Notes under the pieces: generated by a model | Told to the model about the DNA's origin: nothing | Database searches by the model: none | Seen by the model: only the letters and a program-made list of their open reading frames with translations | Made by a program: the position numbers and the translations under genes | Shown here: one piece after another, positions 8,320 through 16,232 of the stretch | How the letters are laid out: every line of letters begins with the position of its first letter | How positions within the stretch are numbered: position 1 is the stretch's first letter | NCBI RefSeq assembly: GCF_003386195.1 | Contig: NZ_QRDX01000007.1 | Span: 62,001-126,000 of the forward strand | Origin: Seonamhaeicola aphaedonensis | GTDB lineage: Bacteria; Bacteroidota; Bacteroidia; Flavobacteriales; Flavobacteriaceae | Length of the DNA: 64,000 nt | Direction of reading: 5' to 3'

Positions 8320-9168
8320 ATGAAACGAGTCTTACTAGTATTTTTTTTAATTCCGTTTTTTAGTCTCTCACAAGAAGATTTGCTTGCAGAAATTGATAAC
8401 GATTCTACAGGTATTCAGTATGAATCGGCTACTTTTAAAGGTTTAAAAATTGTAAACTTTGAATCTACCAAGTTAGTTGCTAACAATGAATTTACACTAG
8501 TAGTGTCTCATAGGTTTGGAAGTTTAAAAAACGGTGTTGATACTTTCTTTGGATTGGATGATGCTGTTACAAGAATCAATTTTATTTTTGGAATTACTGA
8601 TGGTCTCAATATTAGTGTTTCTAGAAGCTCTTTCATGAAAATTTATGAAGGTTCTTTAAAATATAGACTTTTTAAACAAGAAAAAAATGGGTTTCCTTTT
8701 ACCATTGTTGGATATAATTCAATGCTCATAAATACTGCTTTACCGAAAACCAATTATCCCTTAATTGAGTTTAAACACAGAGTAGGTTATACCTCTCAAA
8801 TACTAATTGCCAGAAAACTAAATACGAGCCTTTCTGTAGAATTAGCACCAACAGTCTTTCATGACAACTTTGTGGTTTTAGATGAACAAGATAACACACA
8901 ATACGCATTAGGTATTGGAGGGCGTTATAAATTAAGTAAACGTTGGTCATTAAATGCTGACTATGGTTGGCATTTTAATAGAGCAGACAATTCACCGTTT
9001 AAAAACCCGTTATCTATAGGAGTGGATCTGGAAACTGGTGGTCATGTTTTCCAAATGCATTTTACAAATGCACAAGGCATGAACACCAACACATTTTTAG
9101 GTCAAACTTCTGGTGACTGGGGTGACGGTGATATTTATTTTGGTTTTAATTTAAGTAGACGATTTTAA
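8320..9168 (+). CDS. DUF5777 family beta-barrel protein
   Basis: The protein has 282 residues, with a signal peptide (about 1-17, cleaved after FSLS) and a body of alternating amphipathic strands ending in GFNLSRRF, as expected for an outer-membrane beta-barrel. Features such as LVVSHRFGSLKNGVDTFFGL and a late GGHVFQMHFTNAQGM match DUF5777. The function is unknown. It is the first gene of a group with a haem lipoprotein and a YceI protein, all exported, so the three probably act together in the envelope. Intergenic distances are 37 and 4 bases. Confidence 0.85.
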   Translation: MKRVLLVFFLIPFFSLSQEDLLAEIDNDSTGIQYESATFKGLKIVNFESTKLVANNEFTLVVSHRFGSLKNGVDTFFGLDDAVTRINFIFGITDGLNISVSRSSFMKIYEGSLKYRLFKQEKNGFPFTIVGYNSMLINTALPKTNYPLIEFKHRVGYTSQILIARKLNTSLSVELAPTVFHDNFVVLDEQDNTQYALGIGGRYKLSKRWSLNADYGWHFNRADNSPFKNPLSIGVDLETGGHVFQMHFTNAQGMNTNTFLGQTSGDWGDGDIYFGFNLSRRF

Positions 9169-9205
9169 TAATTATTAATATAACAAACACTAAAAACAAT
9201 TAGCT

Positions 9206-9586
9206 ATGAAAACAAAAAACCTATTGTTTATTCTCTGTTTTTCAATTTTAATTTTTGCTTGCTCCAGTAGTAGTAGCGATGACTTAACAGGTCAAAATCC
9301 AGATCCTAACCCAAATCCAGACCCTGATCCTAATCCAACAGCCAAAATAACCTATAAAGATGATATTAAAGCTATAATTGATGGTAATTGTCTTAGCTGT
9401 CATGGTAGTCCAACTAATGGTCCATCTAATTCACTTCACACATATAATCTAGTTAAAAATGATGTTGACAAAATTATTGACCGTATAAATAGAACAGGAG
9501 CCGGAAAAATGCCGCCTAATGGAACATTATCCAATTCTGCAAAAGCATTAATCCAGCAATGGAAAGATGATGGATTATTAGAATAA
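9206..9586 (+). CDS. Lipoprotein with a single c-type haem motif
   Basis: The protein has 126 residues. The signal peptide ends in a lipobox with Cys at residue 19 (IFACSSS), then comes a Ser/Asp stretch and a Pro/Asn/Asp-rich spacer made of PNPDPD-like repeats. The C-terminal 75 residues hold one CLSCH haem-attachment site and a KMPPNG segment whose Met is the likely second axial ligand; ALIQQWKDDGL closes the domain as in cytochrome c modules. It probably shuttles electrons at the outer face of a membrane. It precedes the YceI gene by 4 bases. Confidence 0.88.
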   Translation: MKTKNLLFILCFSILIFACSSSSSDDLTGQNPDPNPNPDPDPNPTAKITYKDDIKAIIDGNCLSCHGSPTNGPSNSLHTYNLVKNDVDKIIDRINRTGAGKMPPNGTLSNSAKALIQQWKDDGLLE

Positions 9587-9590
9587 TAAT

Positions 9591-10139
9591 ATGAAACATT
9601 TAATCTGCATAGCATTATTATGTTTGAGCACTACTATGTTTGCTCAATCAAAATATTTAACTAAGACAGGAACTGTAGGTTTTGAAGCCTCGGTTCCTTC
9701 TTTTGAAGAAGTTAAAGCCACTAATAGTGCTGTTACTGCTGTTATTAATACAGATAATGGTGAGTTTGCTGCTCTGGTATTGGTAAAAGGATTTAGGTTT
9801 AAAAATGCCTTAATGGAAGAACATTTTAATGAAAATTATGCTGAATCAGACACTTACCCAAAGGCCTCATTCAAAGGAAAAATTAAAGATTTTGAACTAT
9901 CCAAATTAACAAATCAAAGTCAAAATTTTAAAATAAGTGGAGCACTCACTTTTCATGGTAAAACAAATCAGTTTAATGATTTAGATGTAAAAATTTCAAA
10001 AGACAATGAAATTATAAATATTTCAGGGAATTTTAAAACATTGGCCTCAAACTTCGATATTAAAATTCCAAAAATTGTAAGGAACAAAATAGCGGAAGAT
10101 GTTTTAGTTACATTTAATTTCAAGCTTATAAAAAAGTAA
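9591..10139 (+). CDS. YceI family protein (first copy)
   Basis: This 182-residue exported protein has a signal peptide (1-18, ending MFAQ). The body is a YceI lipocalin-like barrel: GTVGFEASVPSFEEVKATN, NENYAESDTYPKASFKG and GALTFHGKTNQFND are recognisable. YceI proteins bind polyisoprenoid or other long lipophilic ligands in the periplasm. Its place behind a DUF5777 barrel and a haem lipoprotein suggests a lipid- or quinone-related envelope task. A second YceI copy is encoded at 43619-44194. The stop is followed by a stem-loop oriented for the opposite strand. Confidence 0.9.
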   Translation: MKHLICIALLCLSTTMFAQSKYLTKTGTVGFEASVPSFEEVKATNSAVTAVINTDNGEFAALVLVKGFRFKNALMEEHFNENYAESDTYPKASFKGKIKDFELSKLTNQSQNFKISGALTFHGKTNQFNDLDVKISKDNEIINISGNFKTLASNFDIKIPKIVRNKIAEDVLVTFNFKLIKK

Positions 10140-10171
10140 AAAAAATCCCCTTCCAAATAAATGGAAAGGGA
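10138..10171 (-). terminator. Terminator of the sigma factor-MscS operon
   Basis: On the minus strand TCCCTTTCCA and TGGAAGGGGA form a 10-bp stem with one mismatch and a 6-base loop, followed by eight T (10145-10138). It ends transcription arriving from the channel gene and may also stop the convergent YceI operon. Confidence 0.8.
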
Positions 10172-10224
10172 CTAACAGAGTCTTTCGAATTACAGAACGT
10201 AACCAACCAAATTTTAACCCTAAC

Positions 10225-11058
10225 TTAAAGTTCATCCTGCACTTTTACTTGACTCTCAACCAAATCTTTAATAGGCAATACAAGTTTGCCCTTTTCTGTT
10301 TTTAAAGTAATACAAATATTATCGATTGCCTCTACCTCGCCTTTCACACCATTGAACTCAATTACTTTTCCAATTTCATAAGTTCTCCTAGCATAAAACG
10401 TTTTTAATAAATCGCCAACAACTCTTTGCGCCCCAAAGCCAAAAGCAAGGGCAAAAGCCAATAAAAAGGCCGCTAAAATCATGGTAATATTACTGGTAAT
10501 AATCTCTGTATCAACTCCCGCCTGATTCAAAGCAGTAATTGAAGTAAAAACAAGTATGATAAAAAATACGACTTGACTAATAATTTTAGCTCCAGATAAA
10601 TCCATTGATTCAAAAAAGGAACGAATGCCTTTTTTAACAGCATTTGCTAAGATCAGGCCTATTGTAAATATCACTAGAGCAGCAAACAATTGCGGTAAAT
10701 ACCCTAATAGATTACTTATTTGCTCTGAAATCATGGTTAAATTCAGTATATCTGAAACCATGATTATTAAAATGACATATAACGTCCATTTTACAAAATT
10801 CGAAACAATTTTAATGGTGTCGAAGCTTAGTTTTTTACCTTCAACAATCTCAATGTCATTTAATTTATCGTCCAACTTATTGGCTTTCGCAAGCTTAAGC
10901 GCCTTTCTAATTATTCTAACCAGTAATTTAGTAAGTAACCAACCTAGTACCAGTATAATAATAGCGCCAATAATACTGGGAAACACTTTGGCTATTTCCA
11001 GCCACATGGCACTTAAAGACTCCATAGCAATATCTTTCCATTCTGCTGCTTTTTCCAT
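10225..11058 (-). CDS. MscS-like mechanosensitive channel
   Basis: The protein has 277 residues. It contains about five membrane segments (20-42, 80-105, 120-140, 155-175, 190-215), with a glycine/alanine-rich pore-lining helix (LAAFLLAFALAFGFGAQRVVGDLL) and a small C-terminal beta domain (IEFNGVKGEVEAIDNICITL). Conserved TM-helix repeats and the LAFG(F)GA segment place it in the small-conductance mechanosensitive channel family. It is the last gene of an operon behind an ECF sigma factor and a 65-residue protein, 8 bases downstream of the latter. Control by envelope or osmotic stress is plausible. Confidence 0.88.
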   Translation of the reverse strand: MEKAAEWKDIAMESLSAMWLEIAKVFPSIIGAIIILVLGWLLTKLLVRIIRKALKLAKANKLDDKLNDIEIVEGKKLSFDTIKIVSNFVKWTLYVILIIMVSDILNLTMISEQISNLLGYLPQLFAALVIFTIGLILANAVKKGIRSFFESMDLSGAKIISQVVFFIILVFTSITALNQAGVDTEIITSNITMILAAFLLAFALAFGFGAQRVVGDLLKTFYARRTYEIGKVIEFNGVKGEVEAIDNICITLKTEKGKLVLPIKDLVESQVKVQDEL

Positions 11059-11066
11059 TTTTTTAT

Positions 11067-11264
11067 TTAGTTAGGGTTATCGTTTGTGTTATTCTTTTCT
11101 CTCTGTTTCATAACCGATTCTATAATATCTCCAATATTATAGGAAAATAAAGCGGCCAATTCCATAAGCAACTTCGCTATGGCAATATCGTTCATAACCT
11201 TAGACTTAAGCTCTGGCGGCACCTCCTTAAGTGGCTTATTTACGTACTCGAAAGGATTATCCAT
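11067..11264 (-). CDS. Small conserved-looking protein between sigma factor and channel
   Basis: This is a 65-residue acidic protein with no membrane segment or signal. It starts DNPFEYVNKPLKEVPPELK and has a helical middle (SKVMNDIAIAKLLMELAALF). Its ATG shares one base with the stop codon of the sigma factor gene (TAATG), so translation is coupled. I do not recognise a family. The position directly behind an ECF sigma factor, where an anti-sigma factor normally sits, makes a regulator of that sigma factor one possibility; a partner of the channel is another. Confidence 0.7.
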   Translation of the reverse strand: MDNPFEYVNKPLKEVPPELKSKVMNDIAIAKLLMELAALFSYNIGDIIESVMKQREKNNTNDNPN

Positions 11265-11836
11265 TATTTAAGGTTATTATACTCGGTTATTAGTTTATCT
11301 TTTGCGCGTTTAATTCTCATTTTAACTGCGCTTGGTCCAATATCAAGAACACTTTCTAAATCTTTTATTGAAAGCTGGTCTTGATATTTTAGCAAGAGAA
11401 TCATTTTTTCGTCTGGCGAAATTTGTTCTAATGCTACTTTTAATTTGTCTACCTTCATACTTAAAAATCCAGCATCATCCGCTTCTCCTTCCGAAAGATT
11501 TTCAATATCTTTATAATCCACTGCCTGATTTTGAAACTTTTTAGCAGTATTTCTAGTTACATAATTAACACAGTGGTTGTACGTAAACGCATATAACCAT
11601 GTGGAGAACTTGGATTTTCCTTTAAAACTTGCCAACTTAACAAAGAGCTTTAAAAAAACATCCTGTGTTAAATCTTTAGCTTCATCCTCGTCTTTGGCAA
11701 AACCATAACATTTATTATAAACAAGGCTAGAATACCTATCGTATAGTATTTCGAAAAGCAAGGTGTCGTTAGTTTTTACGATTGCCTTTACTAAATCTTC
11801 ATCAGACTGTTTATTAATATTTTCTAGGGTTTCCAA
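11264..11836 (-). CDS. ECF-type RNA polymerase sigma factor
   Basis: The protein has 190 residues. Region 2 is visible at about 20-85 (LFEILYDRYSSLVYNKCYGF, DLTQDVFLKLF, KFSTWLYAFTYNHC), and region 4 at about 130-185, with the HTH LSIKDLESVLDIGPSAVKMR. It is a small extracytoplasmic-function sigma factor. The start is TTG at 11836, which gives the normal N-terminus; no upstream ATG is in frame. It heads an operon with a 65-residue protein and an MscS-like channel. No membrane anti-sigma factor with the usual zinc-binding or single-TM design follows. Confidence 0.93.
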   Translation of the reverse strand: METLENINKQSDEDLVKAIVKTNDTLLFEILYDRYSSLVYNKCYGFAKDEDEAKDLTQDVFLKLFVKLASFKGKSKFSTWLYAFTYNHCVNYVTRNTAKKFQNQAVDYKDIENLSEGEADDAGFLSMKVDKLKVALEQISPDEKMILLLKYQDQLSIKDLESVLDIGPSAVKMRIKRAKDKLITEYNNLK

Positions 11837-12041
11837 TTCTAGCTTTTAGCTATTTTGTTGATCTTTCTTTTTAAGACACAAAATTATTTTCAAAGTCACA
11901 TTTTGAATGTAATTTGTGATAAAAAACTGCATTATACAAATTTATATATGAGAAAGTAGAGTAAAATAGAGGTTAGACATACGTTGATTGATTAATAAAA
12001 TCAATCAAACCAACTATAAGAAATTAAAGGCATATTTGAAT

Positions 12042-12365
12042 CTACATTATTGATATCACTGAAAAAGCAGTTAATCCTATATTTTGACTAATATCTAAAT
12101 ATGTTAATGGATTATTTGAACAGTCTAAAAAGATTAATGACGTAAAGGCTTCTATTCCTTTTAAGTTTTTAATTTTCTTACCAGATATATCCAAAAAAAC
12201 TACTTTTAACACATCACTTTTTAGAATTTTTCCATTGACTGTTTGATCGCTGTCAATTTTCAGATCTATTAAAGCTTTTTCAAAATTTTTATCTGGAATT
12301 TCAACAGTTTGAGAATAGCTCATAATACTCAAGAAGAAGCTTAATAATAGGAATAAGGGTTTCAT
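12042..12365 (-). pseudogene. Truncated leucine-rich-repeat secreted protein
   Basis: A signal peptide (1-18, ending SYSQ) and a mature start VEIPDKNFEKALIDL lead into one and a half leucine-rich repeats (IKNLKGIEAFTSLIFLDCSNNPLTYLDIS). Related flavobacterial proteins carry many such repeats and a C-terminal sorting domain; here the frame stops after 107 codons in the middle of a repeat and no further repeats follow downstream. I read it as the 5' remnant of a longer gene. The 205-base gap between it and the sigma factor gene holds nothing I recognise. Confidence 0.6.
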
Positions 12366-12459
12366 GATTAACTGGTTATTAGTTAGTAGTTATCCTTAAG
12401 GTAGTGAAAATTTGTTAAATCATCACAAACTACACCTACTAACTCCCTCTTAAAAAACA

Positions 12460-12487
12460 AAAAAGCCCAACAAAAGTTGAGCTTTTT
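12460..12487 (-). terminator. Terminator of lpdA
   Basis: On the minus strand AAAAAGCTCAAC pairs with GTTGGGCTTTTT around a TTTT loop (one G-T wobble), followed by more T. It lies 19 bases after the lpdA stop codon. Confidence 0.8.
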
Positions 12488-12505
12488 GTATCAATATGTA
12501 TACTT

Positions 12506-13906
12506 CTAAATATGCAAAGCCCTATCATCAGTAGCAGCTAAAGCAGCTTCTTTAATAGCCTCTGTAAATGTTGGGTGTGCATGAGACATTCTTGAGATAT
12601 CCTCGGCGCTAGCTCTATATTCCATAGCAACAACCGCTTCGGCAATCATATCGGCGGCACGCGCACCAACCATGTGCACGCCTAATATTTCATCTGTAGT
12701 TTTATCAGCTAATACTTTTACAAACCCGTCAATATCCATACTAGCTCGACTACGTCCTAAAGCACGCATAGGGAATTGCCCAACTTTGTAATCTATACCA
12801 GCATCTTTTAATTGTTCTTCTGTTTTTCCTACTGCAGCTACTTCTGGCCATGTATAAACTACACCCGGAATTAGGTTATAATCTATATGTGGTTTTTGTC
12901 CTGCTAAAGTTTCAGCAACAAACACACCTTCTTCTTCTGCTTTATGCGCTAACATAGCTCCTTTCACCACATCGCCTATAGCATAAATATTAGAGGCACT
13001 CGTTTGTAAATGGTCGTTCACTTCTACTCGACCTCTGTCATCTAACTTCACACCAGCAGCTTGAGCATTTAAGCCATCAGTGTAAGGACGACGCCCTACA
13101 GATACCAAACAGTAATCTCCTTTAAATTCTACTTCCTCTCCTTTTTTATTATCAGCTTTTACAATAACCTCATCTCCTACACGCTCCACAGATTTAACTT
13201 TATGAGAAGCATTTATGTTAAACTTTTGTTTCTTTAATACTTTATTAAGTTCTTTTGATAAACCAGCATCCATGGTTGGAATGATTCTATCCATAAATTC
13301 AACAACAGATACTTCTGCTCCCAATCGCTTGTAAACCTGACCAAGTTCTAATCCAATAACACCGCCACCGATAACAATTAAATGCCTAGGTATTTCTTTT
13401 AATTTCAAAGCTTCCGTTGAAGTTATAACACGCTCTTTATCAATATCAATAAATGGCAAACTTGAAGGTTTACTTCCAGTTGCTATAATTGTATTTTTAG
13501 CTTCTATCTCGGTAGTTTCTTCACCAGTTATGGTAATGTGAGTTGCATCTTTAAAACTTCCTAAGCCATGGTAAACATCAATGTTATTCTTTTTCATTAA
13601 AAAATCAATACCACCAGTAGTTTGGTCAACAACAGCTTGCTTGCGGGCTATCATCTTCTCTAAGTTCACTTTAATATCACCTGGAATTTCAATGCCGTGT
13701 TCCTCAAAATGTTTAACAGCATCTTCATAATGATGAGAAGAATCTAAAAGTGCTTTACTTGGAATACACCCCACATTTAAACAGGTACCCCCAAGCGTAG
13801 AATACTTTTCTATTAATGCTGTTTTCATACCTAATTGTGAGCAACGTATGGCTGCCACATATCCCCCTGGACCAGAGCCAATAACGGCTACATCATATGA
13901 ATTCAT
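12506..13906 (-). CDS. lpdA: Dihydrolipoyl dehydrogenase (E3)
   Basis: This 466-residue flavoprotein re-oxidises lipoamide of 2-oxoacid dehydrogenase complexes and the glycine cleavage system, passing electrons to NAD. The FAD-binding GxGxxG is at the N-terminus (IGSGPGG, 9-15), the redox-active disulfide is Cys42/Cys47 in GGTCLNVGCIPSK, the NAD-binding fold starts at GGGVIGLELG, and the dimer-interface HPTFTE motif supplies His444 and Glu449. All catalytic residues are intact and the length is standard. It stands alone, not next to E1/E2 genes, and has its own terminator. Confidence 0.97.
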   Translation of the reverse strand: MNSYDVAVIGSGPGGYVAAIRCSQLGMKTALIEKYSTLGGTCLNVGCIPSKALLDSSHHYEDAVKHFEEHGIEIPGDIKVNLEKMIARKQAVVDQTTGGIDFLMKKNNIDVYHGLGSFKDATHITITGEETTEIEAKNTIIATGSKPSSLPFIDIDKERVITSTEALKLKEIPRHLIVIGGGVIGLELGQVYKRLGAEVSVVEFMDRIIPTMDAGLSKELNKVLKKQKFNINASHKVKSVERVGDEVIVKADNKKGEEVEFKGDYCLVSVGRRPYTDGLNAQAAGVKLDDRGRVEVNDHLQTSASNIYAIGDVVKGAMLAHKAEEEGVFVAETLAGQKPHIDYNLIPGVVYTWPEVAAVGKTEEQLKDAGIDYKVGQFPMRALGRSRASMDIDGFVKVLADKTTDEILGVHMVGARAADMIAEAVVAMEYRASAEDISRMSHAHPTFTEAIKEAALAATDDRALHI

Positions 13907-14082
13907 ATTTTGAATTGAATTTCGTTAATTTTAAGACGGTTTCAAAAATACAAATGTTTTACAGTACAGCAATGAAAAAACATGCATTATGCCTTATATT
14001 ATAGTTTAATTAAAACTAAGGAGCTAAAATCTTTTTTTATTCAAAAAAAACAGTTTTAAAAAGTAGAGAATGTAAATTTATG

Positions 14083-14090
14083 TAGTTTTG
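14083..14090 (+). promoter_or_regulatory. -7 element of smpB, almost touching the start codon
   Basis: TAGTTTTG fits TAnnTTTG and ends 6 bases before the smpB ATG at 14097, so transcription should begin at or within a base or two of the start codon. I see no good -33 TTTG at the expected distance. Confidence 0.45.
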
Positions 14091-14096
14091 TGCTCC

Positions 14097-14555
14097 ATGC
14101 AAAAAAAGATTAACATACTCAATAAAAAGGCGCGCTTTCAATATGAAATACTAGACAAGTACACAGCGGGTATTGTATTGTCTGGAACCGAAATAAAATC
14201 TATTAGAAATAGCAAAGCCTCTATTGCAGAAAGTTTTTGTGAGTTTAATGGCCATGGTGAGCTTTTTGTTGTTAATATGACTATTGAAGAGTACAGCCAT
14301 GGCACCTACTACAACCATAAACCCAAGGCTACACGAAAGCTTCTTTTAAACCGCAGAGAGCTTAAAAAATTAGAAAAAGAAGTTCAAAACACTGGACTTA
14401 CCATAATTCCATTACGTTTATTTATAAACGAAAAAGGCTTTGCTAAATTAGACATTGCTCTTGCCAGAGGTAAAAAGTTATTTGACAAACGCGAAACCAT
14501 TAAAGACCGAGATAATAAACGTAATATAGACAGGATTAAAAAGGACTTCAAATAA
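14097..14555 (+). CDS. smpB: SsrA-binding protein SmpB
   Basis: The protein has 152 residues and binds tmRNA to deliver it to stalled ribosomes during trans-translation. The core GIVLSGTEIKSIRNSKASIAES, the GLTIIPLRLFINEKGFAKL strand and the basic C-terminal tail (KLFDKRETIKDRDNKR) are all typical. I chose the ATG at 14097; a TTG three codons earlier is in frame but lies inside the predicted promoter element. The tmRNA gene itself is not in the window. The mRNA is probably leaderless. Confidence 0.96.
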   Translation: MQKKINILNKKARFQYEILDKYTAGIVLSGTEIKSIRNSKASIAESFCEFNGHGELFVVNMTIEEYSHGTYYNHKPKATRKLLLNRRELKKLEKEVQNTGLTIIPLRLFINEKGFAKLDIALARGKKLFDKRETIKDRDNKRNIDRIKKDFK

Positions 14556-14690
14556 TTCCCGATGTTATGGGAGTGACAGTTTGATAAGGCATCTATGATT
14601 CATCTAAAATTTAAGAAAGACTTAACCGATTAAGTTTTTCAAATTCACTAATTTTCCTTCCTAATATCAATATATCAATCAACTAATATA

Positions 14691-15239
14691 ATGAAGCACC
14701 TATTCACCGTATTACTATTATTATCCCTTATTTCGGTTCAAGCTCAAAAAAAATCGAAAGACGACACTCCAAAAGTTTATGCCATTGACAGCACTAAAGT
14801 TATCACCTTAGACAAAACCATTAAAACGCTTTACGACGTTATATCAGGTGAAAAAGGCAAAAAACGCAACTGGGGACAATTTAAATTTTTGTTTCATAAG
14901 GATGCTAAATTAATACCATCAGGCAAAGGTAAAGAAGGCTATTACAGGGTACGATATATGAGTCCAGATGATTATGTGAAAAGTTCTGGTTCTTGGTTGG
15001 TTGAGAACGGTTTTTTTGAAAAAGAAATAAACCGTGAAGTCAGTATTTTTGGAAATATTGCCCATGTGTTTAGTACTTATGAAGCCTTTAAAAGTGAATC
15101 TGATGAATCCCCTTTTATGCGAGGTATTAATAGTATTCAGCTTTTACATGATGGAAGACGATGGTGGATTATAAATATTTATTGGACCCAAGAAACCGAA
15201 GATAATCCAATTCCAGAAAAGTATTTGCTTAAAAGTTAA
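14691..15239 (+). CDS. Exported NTF2/SnoaL-like protein
   Basis: The protein has 182 residues, with a signal peptide (1-18, ending VQAQ). The mature part resembles the NTF2-like (DUF4440/SnoaL) fold: an N-terminal helix (TLDKTIKTLYDVISGEKGK), a long curved sheet with HVFSTYEAFKS and a C-terminal GRRWWIINIYWTQE strand. Such proteins bind small ligands or act as accessory enzymes; no catalytic residues can be assigned. It ends 5 bases before the next gene, and a second SnoaL-like lipoprotein follows at 15792, so the three may be co-transcribed. Confidence 0.75.
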   Translation: MKHLFTVLLLLSLISVQAQKKSKDDTPKVYAIDSTKVITLDKTIKTLYDVISGEKGKKRNWGQFKFLFHKDAKLIPSGKGKEGYYRVRYMSPDDYVKSSGSWLVENGFFEKEINREVSIFGNIAHVFSTYEAFKSESDESPFMRGINSIQLLHDGRRWWIINIYWTQETEDNPIPEKYLLKS

Positions 15240-15244
15240 AAAGT

Positions 15245-15787
15245 ATGGCTACGTTTTTTAAAGAAGTTACTCCAGAACTAAAGTCCTTTATAGAAAAGCA
15301 AAAAGTTTTTTTTGTGGCCACAGCTGCCTCCAATGGTAGAATTAATTTATCACCTAAAGGCTTAGATACTTTTAGAGTTATGAAAGGTGGCAAAAAGTTG
15401 TTATGGTTGAACCTAACGGGTAGCGGTAATGAAACTGCAGCACATTTGCTAAAAAATAATAGAATGACCATTATGTTCTGCGCTTTTGAAGGAAAACCAC
15501 TCATCCTAAGATTGTATGGTCATGCTAAAATTTACCACGAAAGAGACTCGGAATTTCATGAGTATGTTGATTTGTTTCCTGTAATAGCAGGTACTAGACA
15601 AATTATTGAAATGACAGTAGACTCTGTTCAAACGTCATGTGGTTATGCTATTCCTTTTATGGATTTTAAAGAAGAGCGGTTACAACTTAATCATTGGGCA
15701 GAAAAACAAGGTGAAGAACGCCTGAAAAACTACAGAATAGAGAAAAATTCTAAAAGTATTGATGGTTTTGAAACCAATATCATATAA
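15245..15787 (+). CDS. Pyridoxamine 5'-phosphate oxidase family protein
   Basis: This 180-residue protein has the split-barrel FMN-binding fold. Recognisable elements are FVATAASNGRINLSPKGLDTFRVM near the N-terminus and the NETAAHLLKNNRMTIMFCAFEGKPLILRLYG segment, followed by a C-terminal helical part beginning CGYAIPFM. Family members are flavin- or haem/F420-dependent oxidoreductases that are not pyridoxamine oxidases in the strict sense. The substrate is unknown. It sits between two exported SnoaL-like proteins but is itself cytosolic. Confidence 0.85.
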   Translation: MATFFKEVTPELKSFIEKQKVFFVATAASNGRINLSPKGLDTFRVMKGGKKLLWLNLTGSGNETAAHLLKNNRMTIMFCAFEGKPLILRLYGHAKIYHERDSEFHEYVDLFPVIAGTRQIIEMTVDSVQTSCGYAIPFMDFKEERLQLNHWAEKQGEERLKNYRIEKNSKSIDGFETNII

Positions 15788-15791
15788 AACA

Positions 15792-16229
15792 ATGAAGCTA
15801 TCAACAGTATTAATTCTATTTATTTTTATCTTGTTTTCATGTGAAACAAAAGACAATAAAAAAATGGTTGAAATATGGAAAGAAGAAGTGATAAAAACTG
15901 AAACTGAGTTTTGTAATTTATCAAAAAAAGAAGGCATGAATGTGGCTTTTATGAAATATGTTGCAGATGACGGTGTACTTTTAAGAAATAATAGACTGAT
16001 AAAAGGTAAAAATAGCATTAAACAGTTTATGATAAATAACACCTCTAAGGGTCTTTCATGGAAACCAGATTTTGTAGATGTTTCTCTTTCTGGAGATTTA
16101 GCTTACACCTACGGAAAGTACACTTATGTTTATAAAGACTCCTCACATAACACTAAAATTAGCAAAGGTATCTTTCATACTGTATGGAAAAGACAACCTG
16201 ATAATACTTGGAAATTTGTTTGGGATTAA
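15792..16229 (+). CDS. SnoaL/DUF4440-like lipoprotein
   Basis: With the ATG at 15792 the protein has 145 residues and begins with a lipoprotein signal peptide (lipobox ILFSC, Cys17). An in-frame ATG at 15759 lies inside the upstream gene and would bury the signal peptide, so I reject it. The mature domain has NTF2-like features: an N-terminal helix with EEVIKTETEFCNLSKKEG, the ADDGVLLRNNRLIKGKNSI turn and the ending GIFHTVWKRQPDNTWKFVWD. Ligand unknown. It follows the PNPOx-like gene by 4 bases. Confidence 0.78.
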   Translation: MKLSTVLILFIFILFSCETKDNKKMVEIWKEEVIKTETEFCNLSKKEGMNVAFMKYVADDGVLLRNNRLIKGKNSIKQFMINNTSKGLSWKPDFVDVSLSGDLAYTYGKYTYVYKDSSHNTKISKGIFHTVWKRQPDNTWKFVWD

Positions 16230-16232
16230 ATT

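Noticed and set aside
10146-10171. Plus-strand terminator after the first YceI gene
   Set aside because: The hairpin exists, but the T-run is only on the minus strand, so I assign it to the sigma factor-channel operon; use on the plus strand is possible but not shown.
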